DNA of 64,000 bases, taken from assembly GCF_019802255.1 (NCBI RefSeq), contig NZ_JAHYSS010000007.1, positions 310,001-374,000 of the forward strand, written 5' to 3'. The notes under the pieces were generated by a model. The model was not told the DNA's origin. It saw nothing but the letters and a program-made list of their open reading frames with translations, and did not search any database. Shown in pieces: positions 53,297 to 61,346 of the stretch. Origin of the DNA: Pedobacter polysacchareus (GTDB taxonomy: Bacteria; Bacteroidota; Bacteroidia; Sphingobacteriales; Sphingobacteriaceae). The position numbers and the translations under genes were made by a program. The stretch's first letter is position 1, and each line of letters opens with the position of its first letter.

Positions 53297-54646
53297 TTAT
53301 TGGTTTACGGTAATTGTGCCTAATGCTTGTTCTACGTCCAGTCTGGAAGAAAGCAGACTATACAAAGAATTTAAATAATTGAGTTGTGCGGTACGCAGGT
53401 CTGTTTCCGAAGTCATCAGATCCAGATAGGCTTTGATGCCTTCATCGTATTGCAATTTGATGGTCTGGTAAACCTGCCGCGAAATTTCCACATTTGCACC
53501 CGCTGTTTTCCAATCGTTCAAATTGGCCTTATAAGTGGCCATAGCCTGCTCATATTGCGTCTTGATTTGATTTTTGGTGTTGATCAGGTCGAGGTCTATT
53601 CTTTGCTCCTGCAACTGCGATTTCCTAAGTTCCTGGATTCTTTTTGTACCTTGAAAAATCGGCAGTTTCAATGTTAACCCAAACAATGAACTTGGATAGT
53701 TTTTATCATAAAGATTGCTGAAATTGTTATTCAGGTAGTTCCAGTTGTAATTGATAAATCCGGAGATATTGGGTAAGAAAGCCCATTTATTATAACTGGT
53801 ATTGAGCTGCTGCAATTGCTTTTGTGTTTGCAGTAAACGGTATTCTACCCTATTCTCATAAGTTTCTCTTTGATTGGTATCGATCAGGATTTGGTTTTCC
53901 ATCTTTACTGCATCAAAATTCAGACTGAATTCCTTTTCACTACTATAACCGACCAGCTCTTTAAGGTAGGCATATTTGTATTTGATCAGTTCCTCTGCCC
54001 GCTTTTTGTCCGCTCTGGAATTACTCAGACTGATCTGTGCTCGCTGATAATCGGTTTTATCTACCAGTCCAAAATCATACTGTGCTTTTGAATCTTTGAG
54101 TTGTTTTTCTAATCTCGCATTGTTTTCATTAATGATCTTTATTTGTTCTATGCTGGTGAGCACATCAAAATAGGCTTTACTTACACTCACTACGGTATTG
54201 ATTTTCGTATTTTCTGTGTTCTGCAAATACTGCTGTCTATAGTATTTGGCCGCTTTAGAAGCCTGAATCAAGCCTGCATCCAGAAATTTCTGATCGGCCT
54301 GCAAAGTAAATGCAGAAGTGTGCCTTGAGCCAAAAGTCAGTAATGTAGGAACGCCATTCATGGTCAGCTGCTGAGTTTGCTGTTTCAGGTTATTGTTATA
54401 ATTGGCCGTTCCATTGATCTGAGGAAACCAACCAGAAAGTGCTGATTTGATGTCACGTTCCCCAATCTCTTCATCTATCAACGACTGCTTCACTCCGGGT
54501 TTATTCAGCAGCGCATAAGCAATCAAATCCGGAAGTGTCACGTTTTTAAGTTCTCTGGTGTTCTGTTCCCTTTGTCCAAAAGCAACTGAGCACCAGGTAA
54601 CCGTCAGGATTAGGAGAAACGTTAAGATCGATTTGTGTAGTTTCAT
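53297..54646 (-). CDS. TolC-family outer-membrane efflux protein (second system)
   Basis: 449 aa with a cleavable signal (ends AFGQ), not a lipoprotein, unlike the outer factor at 47468. Long helical hairpins (RLEKQLKDSKAQYDFGLVDKTDYQRAQISLSNSRADKKRAEELIKYK; LSSRLDVEQALG) fit TolC. First gene of the leftward operon, about 360 bp from the response-regulator gene that reads the other way, so the regulator may control this pump. Gene order TolC - adaptor - permease is the reverse of the first system. Confidence 0.92.
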   Translation of the reverse strand: MKLHKSILTFLLILTVTWCSVAFGQREQNTRELKNVTLPDLIAYALLNKPGVKQSLIDEEIGERDIKSALSGWFPQINGTANYNNNLKQQTQQLTMNGVPTLLTFGSRHTSAFTLQADQKFLDAGLIQASKAAKYYRQQYLQNTENTKINTVVSVSKAYFDVLTSIEQIKIINENNARLEKQLKDSKAQYDFGLVDKTDYQRAQISLSNSRADKKRAEELIKYKYAYLKELVGYSSEKEFSLNFDAVKMENQILIDTNQRETYENRVEYRLLQTQKQLQQLNTSYNKWAFLPNISGFINYNWNYLNNNFSNLYDKNYPSSLFGLTLKLPIFQGTKRIQELRKSQLQEQRIDLDLINTKNQIKTQYEQAMATYKANLNDWKTAGANVEISRQVYQTIKLQYDEGIKAYLDLMTSETDLRTAQLNYLNSLYSLLSSRLDVEQALGTITVNQ

Positions 54647-55010
54647 AGGGTAGGGAAATGAAGTATTTATAAAATCATCATGGTTTGTGTTCCTTTCTAA
54701 AAAATGAATACCAGTTCCCCTTTTTAATCTTTTTTATCGCCGTCGCCTACCGATACACATTGTTTATTTGATGCTATTGATTTAACCAGATGAAGAGAGA
54801 TTCTTAAGCGATATTATCGTGGTTTTTATCATAAAACGTTAATTAATCCTACTAATACTGTAGAGGTTTATGATTTGACAACAACCTATATATCAATATT
54901 GTTTCAGGATATTTAAAATTATAATCCAGGTTTTTCACCACCCGATTTGGTTGTTTTTTACAACGATCAAATCCAGAATATTAATTGTTTTTTTATGTAA
55001 TATTGGCCCT
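54647..55010. other. Divergent intergenic region between the second RND operon and the two-component genes
   Basis: 364 bp, AT-rich. Contains one 11-bp palindrome CGATATTATCG (54809-54819), a lone ATGAAGA (reverse complement of TCTTCAT) near 54790, and an imperfect -7-like TAATATTG before the regulator start. No pair of CAATCTTCAT direct repeats like that at 57069 was seen. Confidence 0.4.
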
Positions 55011-55694
55011 ATGAATATCCTGATTGTGGAAGATGAAAAAAACCTGGCACTGGAAATGGCCACATTTCTGGGCAAAGAAGGTTATACGATAGAGCATGCC
55101 TGGAAGAAATCTTCCGCAGCAGAAAAAATATTTGTGAACACTTACGACTTTATTCTGCTGGATCTTGGCCTTCCTGACGGTGATGGTTTTGAATTACTCC
55201 ATCAGTTTAAACAATTAAAAGACCGGGAGGATGCTGTGATTATCTTAACAGCCAGAGGCGATGTGGAAGACCGGGTAAAAGGCCTGGAATCCGGAGCAGA
55301 TGATTACCTGCCAAAGCCCTTTTCCTTAACGGAACTACTGGCCAGAATGCATGCGATCATCAGAAGGAAACATAAACTGGAAATGAATGAGGTAAACATT
55401 CATCATTTTATCTTAGACATTAAAAACCACAAACTGAGTTTTGAAGGACAAAAAATCAACCTGACTGGAAAGGAGTTTGAGATTTTTAATTACCTGGTAT
55501 TGAATAAAAACAGAGTGATTTCGAGGATTAACCTGACAGAACATGTATGGGGCGATATTCTGGAAATCAACTCCGACTCGAATTTTGTGGATGTTCATGT
55601 TAAAAATTTAAGGAAAAAGCTGTCTGCACATGCGCCTATTGACTGGTTTGAAACGGTTAGAAGTATCGGTTACCGGATAAATTCTAATCTGTAA
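55011..55694 (+). CDS. OmpR/PhoB-type response regulator
   Basis: 227 aa from the ATG at 55011, which gives the usual start MNILIVEDEKNLAL; an ATG further left would add a 20-residue tail with no family fit. Receiver domain (2-115) with phosphoacceptor Asp51 and Lys102 (DYLPKPFS), then a winged-helix domain (about 130-227) with LTGKEFEIFNYLVLNKNRVISR and ends RSIGYRINSN. It pairs with the histidine kinase 44 bp downstream. The divergent RND operon and the nearby small secreted gene are candidate targets. Confidence 0.95.
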   Translation: MNILIVEDEKNLALEMATFLGKEGYTIEHAWKKSSAAEKIFVNTYDFILLDLGLPDGDGFELLHQFKQLKDREDAVIILTARGDVEDRVKGLESGADDYLPKPFSLTELLARMHAIIRRKHKLEMNEVNIHHFILDIKNHKLSFEGQKINLTGKEFEIFNYLVLNKNRVISRINLTEHVWGDILEINSDSNFVDVHVKNLRKKLSAHAPIDWFETVRSIGYRINSNL

Positions 55695-55738
55695 ATACTT
55701 TTTGAATATTCATAAAGACCTATAAAACTGCCTTAAAG

Positions 55739-57067
55739 ATGAAACTGCAACTCAAACTTGCGTTATACAATACCCTCACTAAGGTGGCCATCATCACCCT
55801 GATGGGAATTTTCATCCTGGTTTCTATCAACAGGATTTCGGTGAACCATATTCATCAGCGGCTGATTCAGAAAAAGAACAAACTGGTGACTCACCTTTCC
55901 AGTACGGCGATCAATGATTTGCTGACACAGCAAAAGACTTTTACAGATTACAACTTACTCAAAGAGGAATACATCGTTCTGAAAGAGGTAAAAAACAACC
56001 GTAAGGAAAAATTAAAGCAATATTTTAGTCGGGAGACCCGGGAAATTGAAGGCAGTCAGGAAGAATATGAGATCCTGAGTGCCGAATTTGAATACCGCGG
56101 CAAAAGATACCTGCTGGAACTTGGAGAAACGATGTCGACGGTAGGGCAATTGGAAAACACGATTTCCGTATTTACCTTCTTAATTTTACTCGCAGCCGTA
56201 ATCCTAACCCTCCTCACCGACCTTGCTTTCAGTAAGTTTTTATTGGCCCCATTCTATCAGATCATTGATCAGAAACTCAACAAAGTAAATGATCCGATCA
56301 GCTTCAATTATGAACCCGTAAAGACAACTACCGAAGATTTCAGGATCCTGGATCAAAGTATCAGCAGCTTGATGAATAAGATCACTGATCTTTTTCTGAC
56401 CGAGAAAGAATTCATTGCCAATGTTTCCCATGAGCTCTTAACCCCGATCTCCATTTTAAATACCAGATTGGAAAATGTGCTGAATGATGAAAAGTTAAGT
56501 GTAGAAGGAGAGAATAAGATTTTTGCCTGCTTAAAAACACTCAACCGCCTCAAATCAATTATCAATAGCCTCCTGCTCATCTCGAAAGTAGAAAACAACC
56601 AGTATAAAAAACCAGATTCGATTGTACTGAAAGAAATGATTCATGAAGTTTATGAAGAATTAGAACATCGACTGGCAATGATGGACTTGACTTTTACCAT
56701 CAATTTATCTGAAGATTACATTTTCAAAGGCAATCGTTCTTTATTCCATACCTTATTAATGAATATTGTAAACAATGCCATTAAATACAACCTTCCCTCC
56801 GGCAGTGTTCATATTTCTGATACTTTTATAAAGGGCAAATATGCACTGATCATTGAAGATACTGGCCAGGGAATGGCCGTAAACCAGGTTTCTCATGCTT
56901 TTCAGCGCTTTGAAAAATTCCAGTCGGAAAAAGAAGACAGTTATGGCCTAGGGCTTTCCATCGTGAAAAGTATTGCTGTTTTCCATGAACTAGACCTCGA
57001 AATTGAGTCAGAAATCGGCAAAGGAACCCAGGTAATTTTAATCTTTCAAGAAAATAATCACACCTGA
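55739..57067 (+). CDS. Membrane sensor histidine kinase
   Basis: 442 aa. Two hydrophobic spans (about 10-32 and 142-163) flank a periplasmic loop of roughly 110 residues. Cytoplasmic HisKA motif FIANVSHELLTPISIL has phosphoacceptor His231, and the C-terminal HATPase has an N box NIVNNAIKYNLPSG, a G1 region IIEDTGQGM, and DSYGLGLSIVKSI. The periplasmic loop has no recognised sensor domain. It is encoded right after its response regulator. Its stop is 69 bp before the small secreted protein. Confidence 0.94.
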   Translation: MKLQLKLALYNTLTKVAIITLMGIFILVSINRISVNHIHQRLIQKKNKLVTHLSSTAINDLLTQQKTFTDYNLLKEEYIVLKEVKNNRKEKLKQYFSRETREIEGSQEEYEILSAEFEYRGKRYLLELGETMSTVGQLENTISVFTFLILLAAVILTLLTDLAFSKFLLAPFYQIIDQKLNKVNDPISFNYEPVKTTTEDFRILDQSISSLMNKITDLFLTEKEFIANVSHELLTPISILNTRLENVLNDEKLSVEGENKIFACLKTLNRLKSIINSLLLISKVENNQYKKPDSIVLKEMIHEVYEELEHRLAMMDLTFTINLSEDYIFKGNRSLFHTLLMNIVNNAIKYNLPSGSVHISDTFIKGKYALIIEDTGQGMAVNQVSHAFQRFEKFQSEKEDSYGLGLSIVKSIAVFHELDLEIESEIGKGTQVILIFQENNHT

Positions 57068-57068
57068 T

Positions 57069-57107
57069 CAATCTTCATACAATCTTCATGTTTGATGAGC
57101 AACTTTG
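57069..57107 (+). promoter_or_regulatory. Direct repeat CAATCTTCAT at 11-bp period upstream of the small secreted gene
   Basis: CAATCTTCAT occurs at 57069-57078 and 57080-57089, a period of 11 bp, the layout bound by dimers of OmpR-family response regulators. A one-mismatch -7 form (CAACTTTG, 57100-57107) follows at the expected distance, 31 bp before the ATG. The neighbouring regulator (55011) is the obvious candidate to bind here. Confidence 0.55.
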
Positions 57108-57138
57108 ATCTAACAAATCACATAAAACAATTAAAAAC

Positions 57139-57375
57139 ATGAAAAGAACAATTTTAGCGCTTGCATTAGTTGCAACAACTTTCGGCGCATTCGCACAAAC
57201 TCCTGCTGCAACTACAAAACCAGTAGCTCACAAAGCACACGCTAAAGCAGTAGTAGCAAAAACTGAAGTAACTAAAGCAGCACCAGTAACTGCAGCTAAA
57301 ACTACTGCTGCTCCTGTAACTAAAGCTGCTCCAGTAACTAAAGCAGCTGTTAAACCTGTAGCAAAACAAAAATAA
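57139..57375 (+). CDS. Small secreted Ala/Lys/Thr/Val-rich protein
   Basis: 78 aa with a signal peptide (MKRTILALALVATTFGAFAQ). The mature part, about 58 aa, is made of repeating APVTKAA/TKPVA units with many Lys and no acidic residues except one Glu, so it is strongly basic and probably disordered. No family is recognised. It lies 71 bp after the histidine kinase and carries the direct repeat described above, which suggests it belongs to that regulon. It might interact with envelope polymers or the kinase loop, but this is speculation. Confidence 0.75.
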   Translation: MKRTILALALVATTFGAFAQTPAATTKPVAHKAHAKAVVAKTEVTKAAPVTAAKTTAAPVTKAAPVTKAAVKPVAKQK

Positions 57376-57479
57376 GTCTTAACCACCTCGTTAAGAACTA
57401 TAGCCTAAGGGGGTATTCAGATATGGATATCCTCTTTTTTTTGTATTTTGGCTTCAACCACACAAACCTGAACCAAATT

Positions 57480-58337
57480 ATGAGAAAATTCTTCCTTGTC
57501 CCCCTCGCTTGCGCTGGGCTTTTTCTGAGCTTTAATACGATAAAGAAACCAGTTACAGACCCTCCAGCTAAGAAGCAAAGCTCAATTCCATCCAATAACA
57601 AAAAGGGCTGGATCTCCCTTTTTAATCAAAAAGACATCAACGATTGGTTTGTGAAGATCGCTCATCATGAAGTTGGGGAAAATTATGGCAATACTTTTCG
57701 CGTGGAAGATGGCATGATTAAAGTAAGATATGACCAGTATGGGGATTTCAACGACCAATTTGGCCATTTATATTATAAAGTACCTTACTCCTATTACCAT
57801 CTGGTAGTAGAATACCGTTTTGTAGGTGAACTCCAAAAAGGCGCCCCTGATTATACGTTAAGAAACAGCGGAGTGATGTTCCATTCCCAGGATCCAAGAA
57901 CGATGCCTAAAGAACAAGATTGGCCGATTTCTGTAGAGATGCAGTTTTTAGGAGGCCTGGGTGATGGGAAACCAAGACCTACAGGCAACATGTGTTCACC
58001 AGGAACTAATGTAGTGTATCAGGGCAAAATCGCCGCATCCCATTGTCTCAACTCAACTTCAAAAACTTATCATGGCGATCAATGGGTTCGTGCAGAACTG
58101 ATTGTTTTGGGAGATTCCCTGATCACACACATCATCAATGGAGATACCGTACTACAATATTCGAAACCACAAATCGGTGGTGGAACTGCCAACAACTATG
58201 ACCCTAAAATCAAAATTGACGGCAAGTTATTGAGCAGCGGTTACATCGCTTTACAAAGTGAAGGACAGCCCATTGACTTCCGAAAAGTAGAACTAAAAGA
58301 TTTATCGGCCTTAAAAGCAAAAACCAAGCGCAAATAG
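57480..58337 (+). CDS. Secreted DUF1080 protein (3-keto-disaccharide hydrolase-like)
   Basis: 285 aa from the ATG at 57480, which starts a signal peptide (FLVPLACAGLFLSFNT). A farther left in-frame ATG (57423) would add residues lacking a signal. The body is DUF1080: KKGWISLFNQKDINDWFVKIAHHEVGENYGNTFRVEDG, VEYRFVGELQKGAPDYTLRNSGVMFHSQD and GYIALQSEGQPIDFRKVELKDL, a concanavalin-like fold. Family members hydrolyse 3-keto-sugars or bind sugars. It stands alone, with the tRNA gene downstream. Confidence 0.88.
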   Translation: MRKFFLVPLACAGLFLSFNTIKKPVTDPPAKKQSSIPSNNKKGWISLFNQKDINDWFVKIAHHEVGENYGNTFRVEDGMIKVRYDQYGDFNDQFGHLYYKVPYSYYHLVVEYRFVGELQKGAPDYTLRNSGVMFHSQDPRTMPKEQDWPISVEMQFLGGLGDGKPRPTGNMCSPGTNVVYQGKIAASHCLNSTSKTYHGDQWVRAELIVLGDSLITHIINGDTVLQYSKPQIGGGTANNYDPKIKIDGKLLSSGYIALQSEGQPIDFRKVELKDLSALKAKTKRK

Positions 58338-58374
58338 ACTTGGTTTTCCTTGAATTATTTGTTTTTGCAAACTG

Positions 58375-58405
58375 TTGTAGATGTCCATTTTTACTTATAC
58401 CTTTG
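58375..58405 (+). promoter_or_regulatory. Consensus promoter of the tRNA-Arg gene
   Basis: TTG at 58375-58377 and TACCTTTG at 58398-58405, 20 bp apart, is a full -33/-7 match; the tRNA begins 20 bp later. Confidence 0.75.
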
Positions 58406-58424
58406 CGACTCCAAAATTGGATAT

Positions 58425-58498
58425 GCATCCATAGCTCAGCTGGATAGAGCAACGGTTTTCTAAACCGTAGGTCATAGGTTCGAATCCTATTGGGTGTA
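58425..58498 (+). tRNA. tRNA-Arg (anticodon UCU)
   Basis: 74 nt cloverleaf. Acceptor GCATCCA pairs with TGGGTGT (two G-U pairs); D arm GCTC / GAGC; anticodon stem ACGGT / ACCGT with loop TTTCTAA, anticodon TCT; T arm ATAGG-TTCGAAT-CCTAT. It reads AGA. The 3' CCA is not encoded. A promoter precedes and a hairpin terminator follows. Confidence 0.93.
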
Positions 58499-58520
58499 CA
58501 AGAGATTTATCTCTTAAATT

Positions 58521-58553
58521 AAGGCGACGTTGCTCCAGACGTCGTCTTTTTTT
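58521..58553 (+). terminator. Hairpin terminator of the tRNA-Arg gene
   Basis: AAGGCGACGT (58521-58530) pairs with ACGTCGTCTT (58539-58548, one G-U) across an 8-nt loop, then a T-run. Its stem and loop resemble the hairpin at 60442-60487. Confidence 0.75.
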
Positions 58554-58607
58554 GTTTAAAGGGATTTTGGCCGGAGCTAATGGCATCTTTAAGTTAGTTC
58601 GTCTGCT

Positions 58608-58651
58608 CTGTCAAGACAGCTCACATTTTCACCTCCTAACGATTACCTTTG
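58608..58651 (+). promoter_or_regulatory. Promoter and palindrome of the GlxA-type gene
   Basis: -7 element TACCTTTG at 58644-58651 ends 4 bp before the ATG, predicting a leaderless transcript. The palindrome CTGTC-AA-GACAG (58608-58619) lies 24 bp upstream and is a candidate operator. No -33 TTG at the usual distance. Confidence 0.4.
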
Positions 58652-58655
58652 AAAA

Positions 58656-59573
58656 ATGAGCTCCAATCGTGTTATATTTTTCATATTTGATAGCGTCCAT
58701 CTTTTAGATCTGGCAGGTGCCCTAACCGTTTTCTATGAATCCGGATGCTGTGGAAAACCATATGATATGCGTTACGTTTCTCCATATCAAAATCCTGGAA
58801 CCTCATCAGGTCTTGGATTTACAAATGTGGAACCACTCAGTTCAGTGACCGTCGATCAGAATGATATCGTGATTGTGGCTGGGATGGAAATTGAAAAATG
58901 GAACAGAGCAGATGATCAGCTCTGGATGCCCTGGTTACAAGCCGCAGCTAAAAGTGGTGCGATCGTAGCTTCAGTTTGTACGGCAACTTTTGCGCTTGCC
59001 GCAGCAGGTCTGTTAAATGGCCAAAATTGCACTACGCATTGGGCATGGACTACTACTTTACAGCAAAAATACCCACTGCTTAAGGTCATAGAAAATAAGC
59101 TATTCGTACAAAGCGGCAGGATTTTCAGCAGTGCGGGAATCGCTACAGGTATTGACCTGGCGCTCTATCTTATTGAACAGCAGCATGGGGCAGCTTTTGC
59201 ATGTATGGTAGCACAAGATATGGTAGTTTATATACGCAGAGACGGAGCGGAAGCGCAAAGCAGCATCTATCTGCAAAACAGGCAGCACATTAACCAATAT
59301 ATACATCAGGTACAAGATTATATCACCAAAAATTTACAGCATAAAATAACTATAGGAGAACTGGCGGATCTAATTTTTGTCAGTCCGCGGAACCTGACGC
59401 GCTTATTCAAATCTGCCACAGGAACCCCTATAGGACAATATACTCAATTGCTAAGACAGGAAAAAGCGAAGCATCTGCTGAAAACCAAACATAAAATGGC
59501 CTGGATAGCGAAAGAATGTGGCTATAGCAATACTGCTCAATTGCGCAAATCTATCAAAGAAGCAAACGATTAA
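58656..59573 (+). CDS. GlxA-family transcriptional regulator (DJ-1/PfpI + AraC HTH)
   Basis: 305 aa. N-terminal DJ-1/PfpI domain (about 4-175) with VASVCTATFALAAAGLLNG, where the Cys-containing nucleophile elbow is recognisable, and TTHWAWT after it. C-terminal AraC-type double HTH (about 205-305): YITKNLQHKITIGELADLIFVSPRNLTRLFKSATG and AWIAKECGYSNTAQLRKS. Such proteins sense metabolites and regulate nearby genes. It lies 95 bp before an exported DJ-1 protein, a plausible target, and no such catalytic partner is between them. Confidence 0.93.
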   Translation: MSSNRVIFFIFDSVHLLDLAGALTVFYESGCCGKPYDMRYVSPYQNPGTSSGLGFTNVEPLSSVTVDQNDIVIVAGMEIEKWNRADDQLWMPWLQAAAKSGAIVASVCTATFALAAAGLLNGQNCTTHWAWTTTLQQKYPLLKVIENKLFVQSGRIFSSAGIATGIDLALYLIEQQHGAAFACMVAQDMVVYIRRDGAEAQSSIYLQNRQHINQYIHQVQDYITKNLQHKITIGELADLIFVSPRNLTRLFKSATGTPIGQYTQLLRQEKAKHLLKTKHKMAWIAKECGYSNTAQLRKSIKEAND

Positions 59574-59641
59574 AAAATTGACCTCAGATCGAATGGCCGG
59601 ATTGTGAGGATAACTGTCCTGATTTATGAGTTGAGTTCCCT

Positions 59642-59649
59642 TAATTTTG
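59642..59649 (+). promoter_or_regulatory. -7 element of the exported DJ-1 gene
   Basis: TAATTTTG fits the consensus, 18 bp before the ATG. Confidence 0.4.
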
Positions 59650-59667
59650 GGCATAAATAATATATTC

Positions 59668-60447
59668 ATGAGACGATTATTACTCTTCATACTTTTAATT
59701 CCCTGCTTTGCTTTTACGCAAAGAGATGGAACTGCCTATCTGTGTCCGCCTTGCAACCATCCATGTGATACTGCTGTTTACCAGCAACCCGGTGTTTGTA
59801 CACATTGTGGGATGACATTAGTTGAGAAAAACCAGCAGCTGTCGGAGGATAAAAAAATAACGGTTTGCTTTTACTTATATGATGGCGTAGAAGTACTTGA
59901 TTTCGCGGGGCCGATGGAGGTCTTTTCCTATGCAGGCTTTAAAGTCATCACTGTCGCAAAAACTAAAAGTCCACTTTTGTCGCAGGGAATTCTTAAGATC
60001 ATTCCGGATTACAGCATTAAAGATGCTCCGCAAGCAGATATTTTCGCCGTATTTGGTGGTTCAGATGAAGTGGCAGCGGATGATCCTGAGGTTATTTCCT
60101 GGATAAAATCGAGGGACAGCAGTACTAAAAGCTATTTTTCTGTTTGCACTGGCGCGTTTATTCTTGGTAAAGCAGGCCTGCTGGATAAGGTGACCGTGAC
60201 GACTTTTCATAAAAGTATTGCCAATCTTCAAAAAGCGGTGCCGAAAGCTAAAGTGCTTCAAAATGTCCGCTATGTGGACAATGGCAGGGTCATCACTACA
60301 GCAGGAATATCAGCAGGTATGGATGGGGCACTCCATCTGGTGGCAAAATTGAGAGGTAAAGCTGCAGCTGAAGCCATTGCAAAGCAAATGGAATATGATA
60401 AATATCAGCCTGAACAAGGCATAGATCTATCAAGCCCGAAAAAATAA
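59668..60447 (+). CDS. Exported DJ-1/PfpI protein with Cys-rich N-terminal segment
   Basis: 259 aa from the ATG at 59668, which begins a signal sequence (MRRLLLFILLIPCFAFTQ). Next comes a Cys-rich stretch (Cys26, 29, 33, 44, 47; YLCPPCNHPCD and CTHCGMTLV), like a short heavy-metal-binding domain, then a DJ-1/PfpI domain (about 60-250) with Cys160 in YFSVCTGAFILGKAGLL and TFHKSI. A metal-binding-like segment joined to an exported DJ-1 domain is unusual; most DJ-1 proteins are cytosolic. It follows the GlxA-type regulator and may be regulated by it. Confidence 0.85.
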   Translation: MRRLLLFILLIPCFAFTQRDGTAYLCPPCNHPCDTAVYQQPGVCTHCGMTLVEKNQQLSEDKKITVCFYLYDGVEVLDFAGPMEVFSYAGFKVITVAKTKSPLLSQGILKIIPDYSIKDAPQADIFAVFGGSDEVAADDPEVISWIKSRDSSTKSYFSVCTGAFILGKAGLLDKVTVTTFHKSIANLQKAVPKAKVLQNVRYVDNGRVITTAGISAGMDGALHLVAKLRGKAAAEAIAKQMEYDKYQPEQGIDLSSPKK

Positions 60448-60487
60448 TAAGAGGCGACGTTAGTCCAAACGTCGCCTCTTATTATTT
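60442..60487. terminator. 20-bp perfect bidirectional terminator overlapping two stop codons
   Basis: Arms 60442-60461 and 60468-60487 are perfect complements with a 6-nt loop. The hairpin covers the stop codon of the DJ-1 gene and of the convergent sigma-factor gene. The central part (GGCGACGTT and TCCA, ACGTCG) resembles the tRNA terminator at 58521. Confidence 0.9.
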
Positions 60488-61346
60488 AAAAATATTCTGC
60501 CAGATAGGGCGTCCTGCAATGCTGTCTTAAAGTTTTCAGCGCCCTGTCTTTTAATTGCCTGATGCGTTCCTTACTCAGGTTAAAAACTTCTACCATATCA
60601 TCCAATGTCAATGCGGTATGGTTATCCAGGCCAAAGAACAAGGTGATGATCCATTTTTCCCTTTCCGGAAGTACACCTAAAGTACGCTGTAGATCCTCGC
60701 TCAGCGATTCTGTCATCATTTGTGCATCTGTATTCGGTACATTGGTATTGACCAGACTGTCCAGCAGACTAAAACCACTTTCTTCATTGGTAGTCATATC
60801 CAGCGAAAAAGACAAAGGGGCACTCGATAAATAATCCGAAACCTTATCTGCAGAAAGTTCTGTTTCCTGAGAAATTTCCTCATAAGTAGGCAAGCGTTCC
60901 AGCTTTTGTTCTAATAAATCTGATGCTTTATTAATTTTGATGATGCCCAATACCTGATTTCCAGGGAGGCGGATCATTCTCTTTTGATCAGCCAATGCCT
61001 GCATAATGCTCTGGCGAATCCACCATACGGCAAAAGAGATAAATTTGAAGCCTTTGGTATCGTCAAACCGCTCCGCAGCTTTAATTAAACCCAGGTTGCC
61101 TTCGCTGATCAGGTCAGCCAGCTGCAAACCTCTATTCTGATACTTTTTGGCTACAGAAACGACAAAGCGCAAATTGGTTTTCACCAGTTTATCCAGGGCT
61201 GCTTTATCTCCTTTTTTAATTCTTCTGGCCAGATTCAACTCTTCTTCTACATTTACCAGATCGATTCTTCCGATATCGGTCAGGTATTTATCAATAGATT
61301 CGGAATCCCGATTGGTAATGGATGGTGCAATCTTTAACTGTCTCAT
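60486..61346 (-). CDS. RpoD-type sigma factor, probably a secondary paralogue
   Basis: 286 aa, the size of the short primary sigma of the phylum (no region 1.1). Region 1.2 starts SIDKYLTDIGR; region 2 has LIKAAERFDDTKGFKFISFAVWWIRQSIMQAL; region 4 has LTLDDMVEVFNLSKERIRQLKDRALKTLRQH. Compared with the usual Bacteroidota primary sigma (which ends VRQIKEKAIRRL and has a PLNKIGSINKI segment), the middle (GNQVLGIIKINKASDLL) and region 4 differ, so I infer a second, specialised RpoD-like factor. Its start overlaps the serC stop by four bases (ATGA), so it is translated with serC. Confidence 0.85.
   Translation of the reverse strand: MRQLKIAPSITNRDSESIDKYLTDIGRIDLVNVEEELNLARRIKKGDKAALDKLVKTNLRFVVSVAKKYQNRGLQLADLISEGNLGLIKAAERFDDTKGFKFISFAVWWIRQSIMQALADQKRMIRLPGNQVLGIIKINKASDLLEQKLERLPTYEEISQETELSADKVSDYLSSAPLSFSLDMTTNEESGFSLLDSLVNTNVPNTDAQMMTESLSEDLQRTLGVLPEREKWIITLFFGLDNHTALTLDDMVEVFNLSKERIRQLKDRALKTLRQHCRTPYLAEYF

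Noticed and set aside
57166..57369. Reverse-strand frame rich in Ser, Cys, Tyr and Phe
   Set aside because: It is the antisense of the Ala/Lys/Thr/Val repeats of the small secreted protein.
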